A stretch of DNA of 44,218 bases from Cochliopodium minus (GCA_024220525.1 JAMYWO010000026.1:184663-228880), one strand, 5' to 3'. Positions 10,446-22,434 are shown, counted from the stretch's first letter. A program made the numbers and translations. The notes: a model not told the origin generated them from the letters alone.

Positions 10446-13101
10446 ATGAGAAATTCTAAAAGAGATTCAAAAGCCAAAAAGAAAAAGGGCGTTTTTGAAG
10501 TACCGTTAATACAATCTATACAATCAAATAAATCAAATAACACAAAAATACCTGATATAGTAGAACAAGTAATAACCTATTTGGATAAACATGGTATAAA
10601 AATTTATCTTAAATAAAAAAGATTTATAAATTCAAAATTATACTCTTATTTTATAATAATACAATTCCTATTTTGTATCAATATCTAATATTGTCGTTTA
10701 TATTAGATTTTTTGAGATTTGAAGGAATATATAGAGTATCAGGAAGAAAATTGAGGATAGAACAATTAAAAGAAGCGTATGATAAAGGTAAAATAATTTA
10801 ATTGTTTGAAACTTTAGAATTTTTTTTGTGATTATAACTGGATTTTTAAATATACATAAAATATACAAAAAATAGAATCATATATACCAACAAATAGATG
10901 AAAAATATTCATTATAATGGTTAAAATAATAACAAAATAGAATTCATCAATAGATTCATTCGTTATTGATAAAAAAATAAATTTATACTCTTTATCAAAT
11001 AAAGGGAAGAAAGTGATTTTTGAAGAGAATATGGAAGATCCATATACATGTGCAGATCTATTGTTATTATTCTTGAGAAGTCTTCCAGAAACAATATTCA
11101 CTCAAGAAAAATCTCATGATTTCGAGAGAGCAGTTGGTAAAAGAAAAAATTATAGAAATTAACAATCCTCAAGAAGATTAAAACAAATATTTTTGTCAAA
11201 TTCGATACAAGATATTTTAAAAGTGTAAATTTTCACAATTTTATAGATGAATCAACCGATGAATTGAAAATAATCAAGATAATCGAATTGATATATCAAC
11301 TTCCTCCAGTTAATAAATATCTGCTGAAATATTTGATGGAACATCTCACAAAGGTGATAGCATTGGAGAAGGAGAACAAAATGAATGTAAATAATATATC
11401 TATCGTGTTTGTACCCTCCATGTACTGCAATGCAAAGTTATTCGCCTTCATAATCATGAAATTCCATTATATCTTCAATCCCAAATGCAAGGAATGCAAA
11501 AGGAACATCCCTATAGATGAGGAATTGATATTGATCGACAATAATATCATTCAATGCATTAAATGCAAGAATGGAGAACATACAAATGGGGAAAACAATA
11601 ATAATGGAGAGAACGGATCGAGGACGAGTGGAACGAGTTCAAGTGGATATGTAGAAGCATCTCCTGATCCCAAGAAGAAAGGATTGATCAGATCGATCTC
11701 TCAAAAATGGCAAAATAGAAAGAAAGACAAGAAGGGAAGTACTTCAGAGGCAGAGGAAAAGACTGATGATGAAACCAACGTGAGAAAGTCTGATCGTGTG
11801 AAGAACTCAAAAAAGATCACCAATGGCAGAAAGACGCACAACAGTGGTGAACTCCCTAACGCGAATGGCAACAATCAAGTCTCTTTTTCTGAGAAGGTGA
11901 GCCTCCCTATAGATTCTCCTCCCGAACAAACGAACAACCGAAAGTTTCACAGTTCTGATCTCGATTTCAAAAAAGATGAGAAATTAAAAGAGGTCAAACA
12001 GTTGGATTCGAATGAGCTTACAAGGGCCAGGTATGGAACTCGTTCAAGCAGCACAGCACCCAATCCTATCAAACTAAGTAATTTCGATCCAGAAAAGAGA
12101 AAGAGCAAGGACACTTCCTCCATTCCCTCCAAAAGCTCCGTTTCCTGTGATTTCAATGAGTCTTTGATTTTGAATAAGGATTCTCCTTTGTACAATAGGG
12201 AGCCTATTAACAATCTCAAGAGGGTTTCTGATCGAGAAGATCCTCTTCATGATTTTCACTTGAACAATAACGTTAAAGAAGAGGAGGGCATCTTGTTTGG
12301 TACTCCCCTTGACAAACTTTGCAAGAAAAATGGCAACTCTGTAATACTTCCTCCTTTCATCAAAAAATCCATCGAATATGTAGAAAAAAAAGGGTTAGAA
12401 ATCGAAGAAATTTACAGAATTCCGGGCGATATAGAAGTTGTCAAAAAAATAAGAAAGACTTTAACAGATGGTATCACTTTTTTTTTTTTCCCAATCTTAA
12501 TTGTTTTAACATTTTTTTTTTTTTTTAAAAAAAAGACTCTGTAATTGATTTTGAGACTCTTCTTCCTGATCTTTCTCCTGTGTCTAAATGTCACACAGTC
12601 ACCATGTTATTTAAACTTTATTTAAGGCAGTTGCCAACAAACATTTTCACAGAAAAATACATAGATAAGCTTGAAGATATCATAAGTAAAAAAATTTTTT
12701 TTTGATTTTTTTGATTTTTTTTAATGAAATTTTTTTTCTTAGAAAATGAAAAAGAAAGAGAAAAAAAAATAGCCAATCTAGCATATTATATTTCTCTCTT
12801 GCCCCAAGAAAATAGGACTCTCATCTTGCATCTGATCTCCCACTTTAGATCGGTCACTAAGAAAATTGGAAAGAATAAGATGAGCATACAAAGAATTGCA
12901 ATTATTTTTAAAGATGTCTTGTTTTGTTCACAAGAGCTCATCACTCTTATTTATGAGTACCGTAGAGCCATTTTACAGCCTAGTTGCTTTTTTTGTAAGA
13001 AGATGTTGCTTCCTTCTTCTAAGATTACTGTCGTTGATGAGACTCACATTCATTGTGGTGATTGTGACAAGAATAAGGCAATCATTGTCACTAAGAACTG
13101 A
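10446..13101 (+). CDS. Tandem RhoGAP protein with two identical-spacing CX2C-X19-CX2C zinc motifs
   Basis: Predicted activator of GTP hydrolysis on Rho-family GTPases. Exons: 10446-10593, 10707-10787, 11005-11136, 11247-12470, 12536-12685, 12743-13101; 697 aa. RhoGAP 1 (about 15-195): GVFEVPL, arginine finger in FEGIYRVSG (Arg59), DPYTCADLLLLFLRSLPE, ENKMNVNNISIVF. It is followed directly by Cys201/204 and Cys224/227. A long Ser/Asn/Lys-rich linker (about 230-455) leads to RhoGAP 2 (about 460-658): GTPLDKLC, arginine finger in EEIYRIPGD (Arg511), LFKLYLRQLPTNIF, GKNKMSIQRIAIIF. This is again followed by Cys660/663 and Cys683/686 with the same CX2C-X19-CX2C spacing. Both GAP domains keep the arginine and the NKM motif, so both may be active. 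Zinc binding is inferred from cysteine spacing. Confidence 0.88.
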
Positions 13102-13308
13102 TTTTTAAAAACATTTTAATTTTGTATCAAATAGAAAAAAAGAAAGAAAAAAAAAAAAGAGAAAATCAAAAATAAAAAAAAATTTTTAAAAACTTTTGTT
13201 TTTTTTTTTTTTGTAAAAGTTTTTTTTTCAATTTTTTTGGCTAAAATAAATAATAAAAAAAAAATCGAGAAAGAAAAAAAAAAGGAATTCATTAAATTAA
13301 CAAAAATA

Positions 13309-14157
13309 ATGATGGATATCTCAAGATACTTTAATACTGATCAGCATATATTCCTCAATTCTCTTTATCAAGAAAATATCAAGCAAAATAAACTTCCCAA
13401 TTTAGAAATCGTTCTTAAGGAACGTAATGATTTGATGGAGGATGAGGATAATAAAGAAATGGTAGCAGATGATGATAAAATAATTATCCATCTACTAAAT
13501 TGGAAATTCATAAGTTTGTTGGCATTGAATTACACTGAATACAAAGATTATCTGAAAAATTATCTATCAAATAATCCAAAGATCATCAATTTCTTTTCAC
13601 AAAAAAACAATCCCACCAACAAAGAAATCTCCATCAAATACATTTTGCCAGATTTCGAAATGTCCTCTTTGGTGCCCATAATCAACTGGAACAGGATGTT
13701 GTATGAAGATGAAATAAAGAAGTTTGCTCTCAAAAAGAAAACAGCATACATCTCAACAATGGGGTAAATGAAATAAAAAAATTAAAAATAAATTAATTAA
13801 TTTGATTCAACAAATAGTGGAGGTAAAATTTTGTTTTTAATATTAAAGCCCATTTTTTTTATCATTTTAAAATTTAAAGCTTGGTCATCTGTAAATAATG
13901 CAGAAAAAGCATTGGAGTTCGCCAAAAAACAACTGAAAGTTGCAGAAGAATTGGGAGATCAAACTTTGATTGTTATGTCCAAAATCCATATTTCTTATTA
14001 TTACATTTTTAATGGAGATTTCGAAACTGCTAACAAAATGATTTTAGAACAAGAGAAAGTAGCTAATGAGTACAACAGTGAGTTGATGATTCATTTGGTT
14101 TCTCATGCCAAACAAAAGTTGGAAAATAAGAAAAAGAAAATTGAGATTCTTGATTGA
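13309..14157 (+). CDS. Small helical TPR-like protein, function unknown
   Basis: I do not recognise the family with certainty. Exons as I read them: 13309-13763, a 5-nt micro-exon 13818-13822, and 13880-14157, giving 245 aa and restoring an MGGAW junction. The start is the first of two adjacent ATGs (13309 and 13312); the frame is open further upstream but without ATG. The N-terminal half is acidic and helical; the C-terminal part holds a TPR-like pair of helices (NNAEKALEFAKKQLKVAEEL followed by SKIHISYYYIFNGDFETANKMI). It ends in a lysine-rich helix. The second intron (13823-13879, 57 nt) has no stop in frame, so an isoform that keeps it would gain 19 hydrophobic residues. A protein-protein scaffold is plausible but not shown. 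Confidence 0.7.
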
Positions 14158-14292
14158 TATATTTTTTTTATTGTTTTATGTTGAAAGATTTTGCGCAGGA
14201 TAGTTGTTATTGATATGTTTATTAAATTATTTTATTATTTTATTATTTCATTTTTTATTTTGACAAGAATTTAATTTCACCATTTGATTTAC

Positions 14293-17200
14293 ATGAATTA
14301 TCCAATTGGAATTGATCCGAATAACCAAAGACTAGATGCATTTGAAAAAAAAAAAATGAAGAAAATTAATCTTTTCAAGAAGAAATCATTCGTTTCCAAA
14401 ATTAATTTCAAACCTCTTTTATATTCTAATGGATGGGGTATGATGAAAGCATATTATTGCATCAATATGCAATCATTCAAAAAATTCGATAATAGATCGA
14501 AATATCAACAAAGTCCTATCCAATGGAGGAAGGATACCCAAATAGGAGAATATGATGAGAAAATGGAACATGAACAGAATGAAAAGAGTATGATACAGAA
14601 GAATATAGATTATCATAAAAAGGAGATGAATCAGGAAGATATAATAAAAATAATGGAACATGCATTGGAAAAGGAGATAAAGCTAGATAAAATATATTAT
14701 GGTTATTATCTGATGGCCTCAATAAAATCAGAGAAGATGAAGGATGTGAAGATATTCATGAGGGCATTGGATCTGGTGATGAAGAATGAGGTGAGAATAT
14801 CAATCTCATTCGCAATGACGACATTGAAGAAGCTGAGGGAAATAGATGAGTACAAGACAAGAGAGGAGATAATGCCTATAATCGAGAATCTGAAGAGATT
14901 GGCGATCTATGACAAGATGGTCGAAGTGGAACAGTTGAGATTCATGTTGAGTAGTTCTAGGGTGATGTTAGATAGAAATCTGATCGATGAAGCGGAGAAA
15001 GTAGAGCAGCTTATGAGAGATTATCCTGATCAGAACGAGATCCAACCTTCGGACAGATTTATCAGTGTCGAGTTGAAGTACAGAAGGAACAAAAACATCA
15101 AGGAGGCTTGTGAGATGATTGGGGAGATATGTAAGGACGATCCTTCATCACTCTCCGAAGTTTACATGTTTTTGATTCAGAAATGTATCAGTCTTAAGGA
15201 GTATCAAGATGCACAGTTTGTTTTGGAAAAGTTGATTAAAGAGAAAATTGAGATTAGACCCACCATTCTCAAAGAGTTTCTTGTTCTTTATGCTTCTACG
15301 AGTAATAATGTAAAGTTAGAGGAAATGATAAAGTTGGTTGTCAAAATGTTCGGCCCAGAAAGAAAAGACTACATGATCATTTCCAACGCAATCTCTGAGT
15401 TTGATAAAAACAGCTTTTTTTCAGCGAAACTTCTTTTCCAATCTGTTATACGTTATTCTAAAACGGATGAGTTCAAAAAGAGCAACAGTCAGTTGATCAA
15501 AGCAGATTATTTTTTCAATGTGATGTTAAAACTTGCTGGGATGTCCGAAAGATACGACTTTATGGAGAAAATATTTCAATACATGAAAGATGTGGGATCT
15601 GATGTGAGTGCTTTGACTTTTAACACCTTGATCTACACTTACGGTATAACAAGGAGAGATTTCGTGAGAACAGATCAACTTATCAAAGAGATGGAGAATA
15701 GGGGAATTGAAAAATTGACTTCGACCCTCTTCATATTGTCCAGCATAGATAAAAAGAGATTAAACTTTAATCGTCATAACAGATTCACTGAAACCATTTT
15801 AAGTCAACAGATCCTTCCCAGTGATAAGAATTTGTCTAACAACATCTCTTCAAGTGCGCTTGCTGGTAACCTGGACGCTGCCATACAATCCTTTGATGAG
15901 ATGTTAAGCAACAAAAAAGTTCCTTATTTCGACTCTACAAAATCTTTAATTTGTGCTTTAGCTCAGAGAGGAGATTTTAAATCTGCCTACAAATATTTCC
16001 GCATCATGAACGAAAATCATTTTTGGAAGCCTGATGCTGCTGCCGTCTTTGAAATCCTCAAAAGTTGTCCTATCTCCAAAATTGAAAGTATTGTACAAGA
16101 GTTTTTGAATAAAGGATTCTTGGTAGGAACTACACAACTAAACAACATGTTAATAAATCGTTTCGGAGATAGCGGAGATTTTCAGAAAAGTATGCATTAT
16201 TTTAATCTCCTCCATAAAAAGGGTTTACAAGACTTGGTCTCTTACAAATCCATCATTTCACGTGCAATCAAGAATAAAAAGGTAGATTCCATCAAAGAAA
16301 TTTACAAAGAAATGACTCAAAAGTATCCACCTACTAAAAATTACAATGACTCTATCTTTCTCGATTATTTGTTCGACAACCAAGAACGCATCAAAAGCAG
16401 TCGCATTTATTTCAAGGCTTTCAGCGAGCTTCTTTTAGTCAATTTCACTTATCTTTCTCATTTGTACATCAGTTCTGGTGATTTCCAGAGTTCCGTTTAC
16501 TGGCTTGACAAACTAAAAGAAAACAAACTAGAATTAAATAGAACCAGGTTCAATTTTCTCATTTCACACTTTGGTAATTAATATAAAAATAAAAAAAAAA
16601 TTTGATTTTTTTTATTAAATTTGTTTTTCTTAAAGGAAATACTAGAAATGGAGAGTATTTACAAAAACTTTTGACTTATATCAAGCCAGGCGTTCTAGAG
16701 TACGAAGATTCCAAAACCTTCCTTTGTCTGGCATACATCCGCACAGGAGACTTGAAGAAATGCATGGACTTGTTCAACACCATTCTTCATAGCACCAACG
16801 AAAACTTGACCAAGAAAAAAATTGAGATCATTTCAGAACTCATTTCTTACCATTCCAACTTGGGTAATGAAGAAGCTGTTGAAAAAGTAATTTTATTTTT
16901 TTTATTTTTTCATTATTTTTTATTTTTACCTTTTTTATTTTTTATTTTATTTTTTATTTTAAAAGTGGAAGGAAGTTTGCTTTTCTATGAACCTTTTATC
17001 CATTGAAATAATTAACAATCTCCTCCAGTTTTGCACTAAAACGAAAAACCTTTCTCTTGCATTTCAAATTATGAGCGTTTCTTTCGAAAAGAGGATCACT
17101 CTTGATGACACTTCTTTCCATTCCATTTTTTCCAATGTTATTTCAAACAAAAATGAGAATTTCTTGTTGGTTTTCAAATACTTTGCAAAATCTGGCACTT

Positions 17201-17391
17201 TGCTTACTAAGAATGATATTTCTTCTCCTTTGGCTCTTCTTATCAAACCTCTTTTGCAAAACAACATGAAATCTATTTCCCAAGAAATTTTATCACATTC
17301 TGACACCCATCCTATTTATGTCAGAGATGTCATGGAATTTTTAAACTCGATTTATGATGATAAATTACTTATAAAAAAGATAATAAATTAA
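14293..17391 (+). CDS. Pentatricopeptide-repeat (PPR) protein
   Basis: Exons 14293-16573, 16636-16886 and 16966-17391; 985 aa. ATG at 14293 chosen as the first in frame. The protein is almost wholly helical with 35-residue-like helix pairs. The clearest PPR is about residues 430-470: VSALTFNTLIYTYGITRR followed by QLIKEMENRGIEK, with others such as NLDAAIQSFDEMLSNKKVPY, GDFKSAYKYFRIMNENH and GDFQKSMHYFNLLHKKGLQD. PPR proteins bind organellar RNA in most eukaryotes. The N-terminus is rich in Lys, Phe and Asn with few acidic residues, compatible with a mitochondrial presequence but not diagnostic. If the assignment holds, it argues for an organism with a mitochondrial genome. Tail-to-tail with the next gene, 39 bp apart. 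Confidence 0.8.
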
Positions 17392-17430
17392 TTTATTATT
17401 TTTTATTTAAATTTTTTATCAAGAATAAAT

Positions 17431-18713
17431 TCAATTTGCTAAATTTTCTTGTAATATTTTTTGAATAAGTTGTGGGAGATCCTCTGATGATTCACAAAGG
17501 AATGAATGTCCAACAGGCAAGTTCGCGGTCAACTCTTGAGCCTCTCTTCCAAGAGAACCAATGAAAATGATAGTGGATTTAACATTTTTATCTTTCAACA
17601 AAGTTTTTCCAAAAGAGACAGGATTAATGTAGTATCTATCAAAGTTTGCATCTAAAATTTTATTTTTTATTTTTATTTTTTTTATATTTTTTATATTTTT
17701 TTTACCACTTAAAACAATCACATGTTTTTCTTCACAGTCTTCCACTTTTGACAATTCTTCGATTGCTAGTTCAGTTGCTTCGACAGTGTAGTCTCCTGAA
17801 TTACAAAACTGAGTGTGAGCAACCATCTTTTGCATCAACAAAAACAAATCTAAAATAAATCAAATTAATTTTAAAAAAATATGATAAAAAATAAAATAAA
17901 AAATAAAATAAAAAATTAAAAAAATTTATCAAAATTTTTTTTTATAACCTTTTCTATTATTTGGAGTTTCTTTCAAAGCAACAATTGTTATATTAGGAGA
18001 ATCTCCACTATGTCCAAGAATATCATATTGAACTTTATTTGGAAAGTCTATTTGTGGTGAAAATGATGATAATGGAAAAGAAAAAAGGAAATTTTGTGAG
18101 GAAATTACTTTTGAAACTTTCATTGATGAGAATAAAAGCTTCCAAAGATCTGTTCAACCTTCCATCATAAGAATTAAATCTGTACATGGATCCGCTCAGA
18201 TCAAATACTAATTGTTATTATTATGATTTTTTATTATTATTTTATTTTTACATTTAATTAAAAATTGTATTATTTAATTTTTTTTATTTTTATTTGTTTT
18301 TTATTACCAAAACGGATTCTTTTGGGCTTTTGGCTTTGTTGTGGGGTTTGATTAACGGGAATACCTCTTTTTTTGTAAATGTCTTTTTGGTGAAGAAGTG
18401 CTTCAACAACTCTGTTCTAATAAAATCGAAAAAAATTATGAGAAAATAATAAAAAATAAAAAATAAATAAAAATATTCAATAATTAAAAAATAAATTAAA
18501 TATTTAAATATTTTACTTCGTCAAATTCTCCATGTTCTTTCCTTTTAATCCATTGCCTTTCGTTTTTAGAGTTGGATTGAAGCCCCTCAAGAAGAGTAGT
18601 CAACTGGTTGATCTGCTTCTCTACAGTGTTGTAATACTTTTCGTATATTTTGGACTCTTCAGGTGTCATCTTTATCTTTTCAAGTCTTTCTTTTAAAGCA
18701 GCCATAGCCATTT
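17431..18713 (-). CDS. VWA8: VWA8 C-terminal part: von Willebrand A domain (5'-partial, cut near an assembly junction)
   Basis: Exons on minus: 18713-18517, 18416-18308, 18207-18109, 18047-17949, 17849-17706, 17651-17431; about 290 aa. The whole stretch follows the C-terminus of VWA8, a roughly 1900-aa mitochondrial AAA+ ATPase: LKERLEKIKMTPEESKIYEKYY, RQWIKRKEHGEFDE, RIRFVFDLSGSMYRFN (MIDAS DxSxS), YDILGHSGDSPNI, MVAHTQFCNSGDYTVEATE, HVIVLSDANFDRYYINP, IFIGSLGREAQELTANLPVG and HSFLCESSEDLPQLIQKIL. The ATG at 18711 is preceded by a good acceptor (TTTCTTTAAAG), so the exon is probably internal. The missing AAA+ part should lie upstream, where the (T7A)n array and the N at 18831 intervene. The alternative is a genuine short VWA-only gene starting at 18711. 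Confidence 0.88.
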
Positions 18714-18765
18714 CTTTAAAGAAATTTTTTTTTATTTTTTATTTTTTATTTTATATTTTTATTTT

Positions 18766-18831
18766 TTTATTTTTTTATTTTTTTATTTTTTTATTTTTTT
18801 ATTTTTTTATTTTTTTATTTTTTTATTTTTN
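18766..18831. repeat. (T7A)n microsatellite ending in a single N: probable assembly junction
   Basis: About eight copies of ATTTTTTT ending at the ambiguous base 18831. The VWA8 fragment on the left lacks its N-terminal part and the methylthioribose kinase on the right ends abnormally 20 bases away. Confidence 0.85.
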
Positions 18832-18851
18832 CATTTTACAGTGATTTTTTT

Positions 18852-20331
18852 TTATTTTTCAAATTTTTTTATTTTGAAGATAATTTTCAAACAAAAAAAA
18901 GAACAACTATTTAATTGCCTTCTTAATATTGAAACCCCAGCAAAGCCAACAAGATCATTAAAAAGATTCTCAAAAAATTTCTCAAAATAATTTTTTTGAT
19001 CCTCTTTTCTCAAAATATTGGAGTAGATATCACCTTTTCCATTTTCTTCCCACAAACGAAGAAAGTTGTTTTTGTAAATAAACCATATTGTGTTTATTTG
19101 TTCAATAATCCATTTCCTATTATTTATTAGTTTTTCGTTTTTTAAATGACCTTCCATTGAAATGTAAGAAATGATTAAATGAGCAATTATTTTTCCCAAA
19201 TCAAAAGCGAAAGGTCCAAAGAAAGAACTTTAAAAGTAATTTCAATCTTATGATGATTTTTTTTTATTAAAATTATTTTTACAATTCAGAGTCTATAACG
19301 CATGTTCTTTCATTGTTTATCATAATTGAACCTGTATGTAAATCCCCTTTTTTTTATTAGAAAGAATCAATAAATAGAAAGAAACGATACCATGCAATAA
19401 TGTTTGATTTTCATTTCTAAATTTCTGTTTTAACCTTTTTATTTGTTGAGATAAAATTTTTAATATTATCAAAAAAGAATTTGTTTTACCTCAAAACATT
19501 TTCCCTTAAAAAAGAATTGTTTTGGATTTTTAAAACTTCTTCAGAATGTTCTTTTAAATATTTGTTTGTTTTTGAGTCGTAAAAAGGATCAGTGAAAATA
19601 GCTTTCTCAGTGACTCCAATCAACTCATAATTTCCCATAAACGTACTTGTCAATTCGAATTTCTCTTTAAGATTTAAATGAAAGTCAGAATGGAGAAAGT
19701 GCATTTTTGAAATAAATTCTGAAATCTGCTTTCCAAAGTTATTGTACTAAACAAAAAAAAATATTAAAAATTTTTAAATTAAAAATTAAATAATAATATT
19801 CTTACAATATTTCCTTCTATTAATTCTTTTCTCAATACTTTGCTTGATCCCAAATACTTTTTTTAAAGATTATATGGAAATTTTATATTTTTTAATGCTT
19901 TTACTTCCATCACATAATAGTTTTCCCCATTGTATTTATAGATTTTGGGTACATTTTGCTCTGATATTTTTCCTGCTATTTCTATATACTTTGTTTCATA
20001 CTTTATCCTGTTTTTATTCAAACTCCAATCTATTCAATATTTAATTTTAGGCTCTATAAAACTAATATATTCTTTATATGCTCCTATTAACAAATATATT
20101 TATCTAATATCTTGTTTCATTACCTTTTGCTATTCTTATATGGTCTTCTGCAAATTTTATAATGCATCTTTTGTCCAGATATTCGATGAGAAAGATATAA
20201 TTCACATTTCCCTCTGATAATTCTGTTATAATAAGATTATTGACAGAGATAACTCCTCCAAACAATTCAATTAATTCTTTTTCTTTCAAAATTGATTCAA
20301 TTTCTCTTTTTCTATTTTCATTTATATCCAT
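18852..20331 (-). CDS. mtnK: 5-methylthioribose kinase
   Basis: Phosphorylates 5-methylthioribose in the plant/bacterial branch of methionine salvage. Exons on minus: 20331-20124, 20029-19905, 19856-19806, 19746-19490, 19434-19391, 19346-19283, 19227-18852; 374 aa as read (family about 390-420). Landmarks in order: glycine loop SEGNVNYIFLIE, lysine in CIIKF, the W-loop DWSLNKNRIKYE, VPKIYKYNGENYYVME, KMHFLHSDFHLNLKEKFELT, IFTDPFYD, the catalytic HGDLHTGSIMINNE, the metal-binding DxE as IDSEF (usually DPEF), FFGPFAFDLGKIIAHLI, and LVGFAGVSILRRQ near the end. After LRRQ the sequence turns into a low-complexity tail (CLKIIFKIKKFEK) instead of the conserved C-terminal helix, 20 bases from the N at 18831, so the true C-terminus is probably lost at the junction. 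Identification is firm. Confidence 0.92.
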
Positions 20332-20473
20332 TTTTTTTTATTCATTTTAAAATGAAACAAATCATTCAAGTCAAACAAATATGGTTGAAAAACAATTCAA
20401 GTCAAACAAAAATCTTTCCCCTTTATTTTAAAAAGTTAATAGTTATTTGAGTAAAAAAAAAAAAAAATAAAAT

Positions 20474-22434
20474 ATGAAGTTAATAAAAATAATACAAGGA
20501 ATTATTTTTCTTTCTTTCTTAAATTCAATTTTGGGATGTAGTGTATTATTAGTAGTTTCTGACGCCTCATCTAAAGTTATTGATGTAAGGAACAAAATCC
20601 TTTCTACAGGTCTCTTTTCTACGGTCAACTTTTTTTTTGCCAACGAATCTTCTGCATTATTATCAGATCTTCAACCATACGATGCAATATTAGTGTATAC
20701 TAATGTAAATCCCGCTGATATGTCAATAACAGGAGGTATAAAAAATAAGAATATCGAAAAAAAAATAACTATAAATTTTACAGATTCAGTTGCAAGCTAT
20801 ATTGACAATGGAGGAGGTGTTGTAAATGCAATATTTTCTCTTGCGGGACCAGGCACAAATTTCATGTTAGGAGGTATTATTGAAATTTTTTTTGTTTTTA
20901 TATCTCAACATAAGATACTCCAAAATTACATATTTTTATTTGTATTCTAATCCAATATTATACAAGACAATTAAATTGAATTTAATTCCAATTCATCTTT
21001 AAAAGGAACATTTGCTTCATTCCCTGATAAATATCAAGTATTATTCCAAACACAAAGTTTGGTTTTTGACGCAAGAACAATGGGAACAGTTTATCCTACA
21101 ACACTTACATCCACATTGATGAACGGGGTAAACTCATTTGATGGAGGAACATACAGTTATAGAGCAACATCCAGCCTTCAATCGAACGCAATAAGAGTAG
21201 CAGATTGGTCAGATGGAACACCCCTTGTCATTGCAAGTTCTACTTCAGGAAGTTCAGGGACAAGAAGAAGAGTAGATCTCAACTTTTACCCTCCCTCTAC
21301 TGATGGAGCAGGATTTTGGAACCCTTCGACCGATGGTGCATTAATGATGGCCAATGCACTTAGTTGGGTTGGTGGTTGCACCAATCCTCCTACCACTCTC
21401 ACACCATCTACCCTCACTCCATCTACTACAGAACCTTCCACTCTTGCTCCATCTACCACAGAACCTTCAACATTAACTCCATCAACATTGAACCCTTCCA
21501 CCACAGAACCTTCAACGCTGCCTCCTTCCACTTTTACTCCCTCCACTACCTCACCTTCCACTAATTCTCCCTCTACATTAACTCCATCTACATTGCCTCC
21601 TTCCACCACAGGATCTTCAACGTTGTCTCCTTCTACTAGTGTATCCTCTACTACTTCGCCCTCTACATTAACACCATCCACTGCTTTGCTAACAACAATT
21701 ATACCTTCTTCAAATTGTCTTTATGAAGTTTTAAATTGTGATAAATGTGGATCTCAAGGAATAATTGTGAACCAAACTTTGTTTAATATCAGTTGCATTA
21801 ACGATGGAAGTAAATGGGTTTATTCTTTCTCAGACAAATTTTCAGATACATTCACAGTAAAAGAATCTATCACTTTAAATCAAACAAGTATAATCATACA
21901 AGGAAATTTCAATCAAACAGCAGATACAACTATTATTGTGGTAATTTCACCACAAAACAAGAACAGTGCATTAAATGTGACTGGATGTGTTTCCCTCAAT
22001 GGAAATATATCACTTGTTTTAGACGAGAAGCCCCAAAGTGGAATTGTCAATGTTTCTTTAATTTCGTACAATTGTACTCAAAAGGTTAATGTGACCAACA
22101 ATCAATTTTCTGTAACCCCCACTTACAAGAATAACCAATGTGATAAAGTTGGTTCATCCATTAATAACCAACAAAACTCTCTTTCTGTTTCTATTTCTTC
22201 TTCTGTCAATGCTAATTGTAACGGTAAAAATTTTTTTTTTGAGATTTTTTCGAATAAAATGCTGAAATATTTCCATTTTTATGTAAAGGAATTTCAACAG
22301 GAGTGATCATTGCTATCGTTTTGAGTATTGTTGGTTCTTCAATTTTAGTTGTAGCTTTCATTTCTTTCGTTATGTACAGAAGAAGGACATTAATGGAGAA
22401 ACAAATTAGTATTGTAGGTACTGAAATGAATTAG
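20474..22434 (+). CDS. Mucin-like type I surface glycoprotein with signal peptide, PST-repeat stalk and C-terminal TM
   Basis: Exons 20474-20735, 20784-20873, 21006-22223, 22289-22434; 571 aa. Signal peptide at 1-21 (IIQGIIFLSFLNSILGC). An extracellular alpha/beta-looking domain follows (CSVLLVVSDASSKVIDVRNK, YDAILVYTN, SVASYIDNGGGVVNAIFSL, TDGALMMANALSWVGG), vaguely like class-I glutamine-amidotransferase/ThuA folds, with no catalytic triad claimed. Next comes a stalk of about 30 P-S-T units (residues about 240-345; DNA 21385-21700). Then a Cys-containing domain rich in N-glycosylation sequons, and a TM helix (GVIIAIVLSIVGSSILVVAF) followed by basic YRRRT and a short cytoplasmic tail. It probably serves as an adhesin or coat protein. 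It converges on the PA-7TM array with a 54-bp gap. Family not recognised. Confidence 0.82.
21385..21700 (+). repeat. In-frame P-S-T minisatellite in the glycoprotein stalk
   Basis: Irregular tandem units of 9-12 nt encoding PST followed by L/T plus T/E/A/N/S. Every serine and threonine is a potential O-glycosylation site. The opposite strand has a long valine/glycine/glutamate-rich open frame that merely mirrors this repeat. Confidence 0.9.

Noticed and set aside
18852-20331. Recent bacterial transfer or contamination for methylthioribose kinase
   Set aside because: Six GT..AG introns and base composition like the neighbours indicate a long-resident nuclear gene; an ancient transfer cannot be judged here.
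21286-21681. Long antisense open frame rich in Val, Gly and Glu
   Set aside because: It mirrors the P-S-T repeat of the glycoprotein on the other strand; periodic sequence keeps several frames open.
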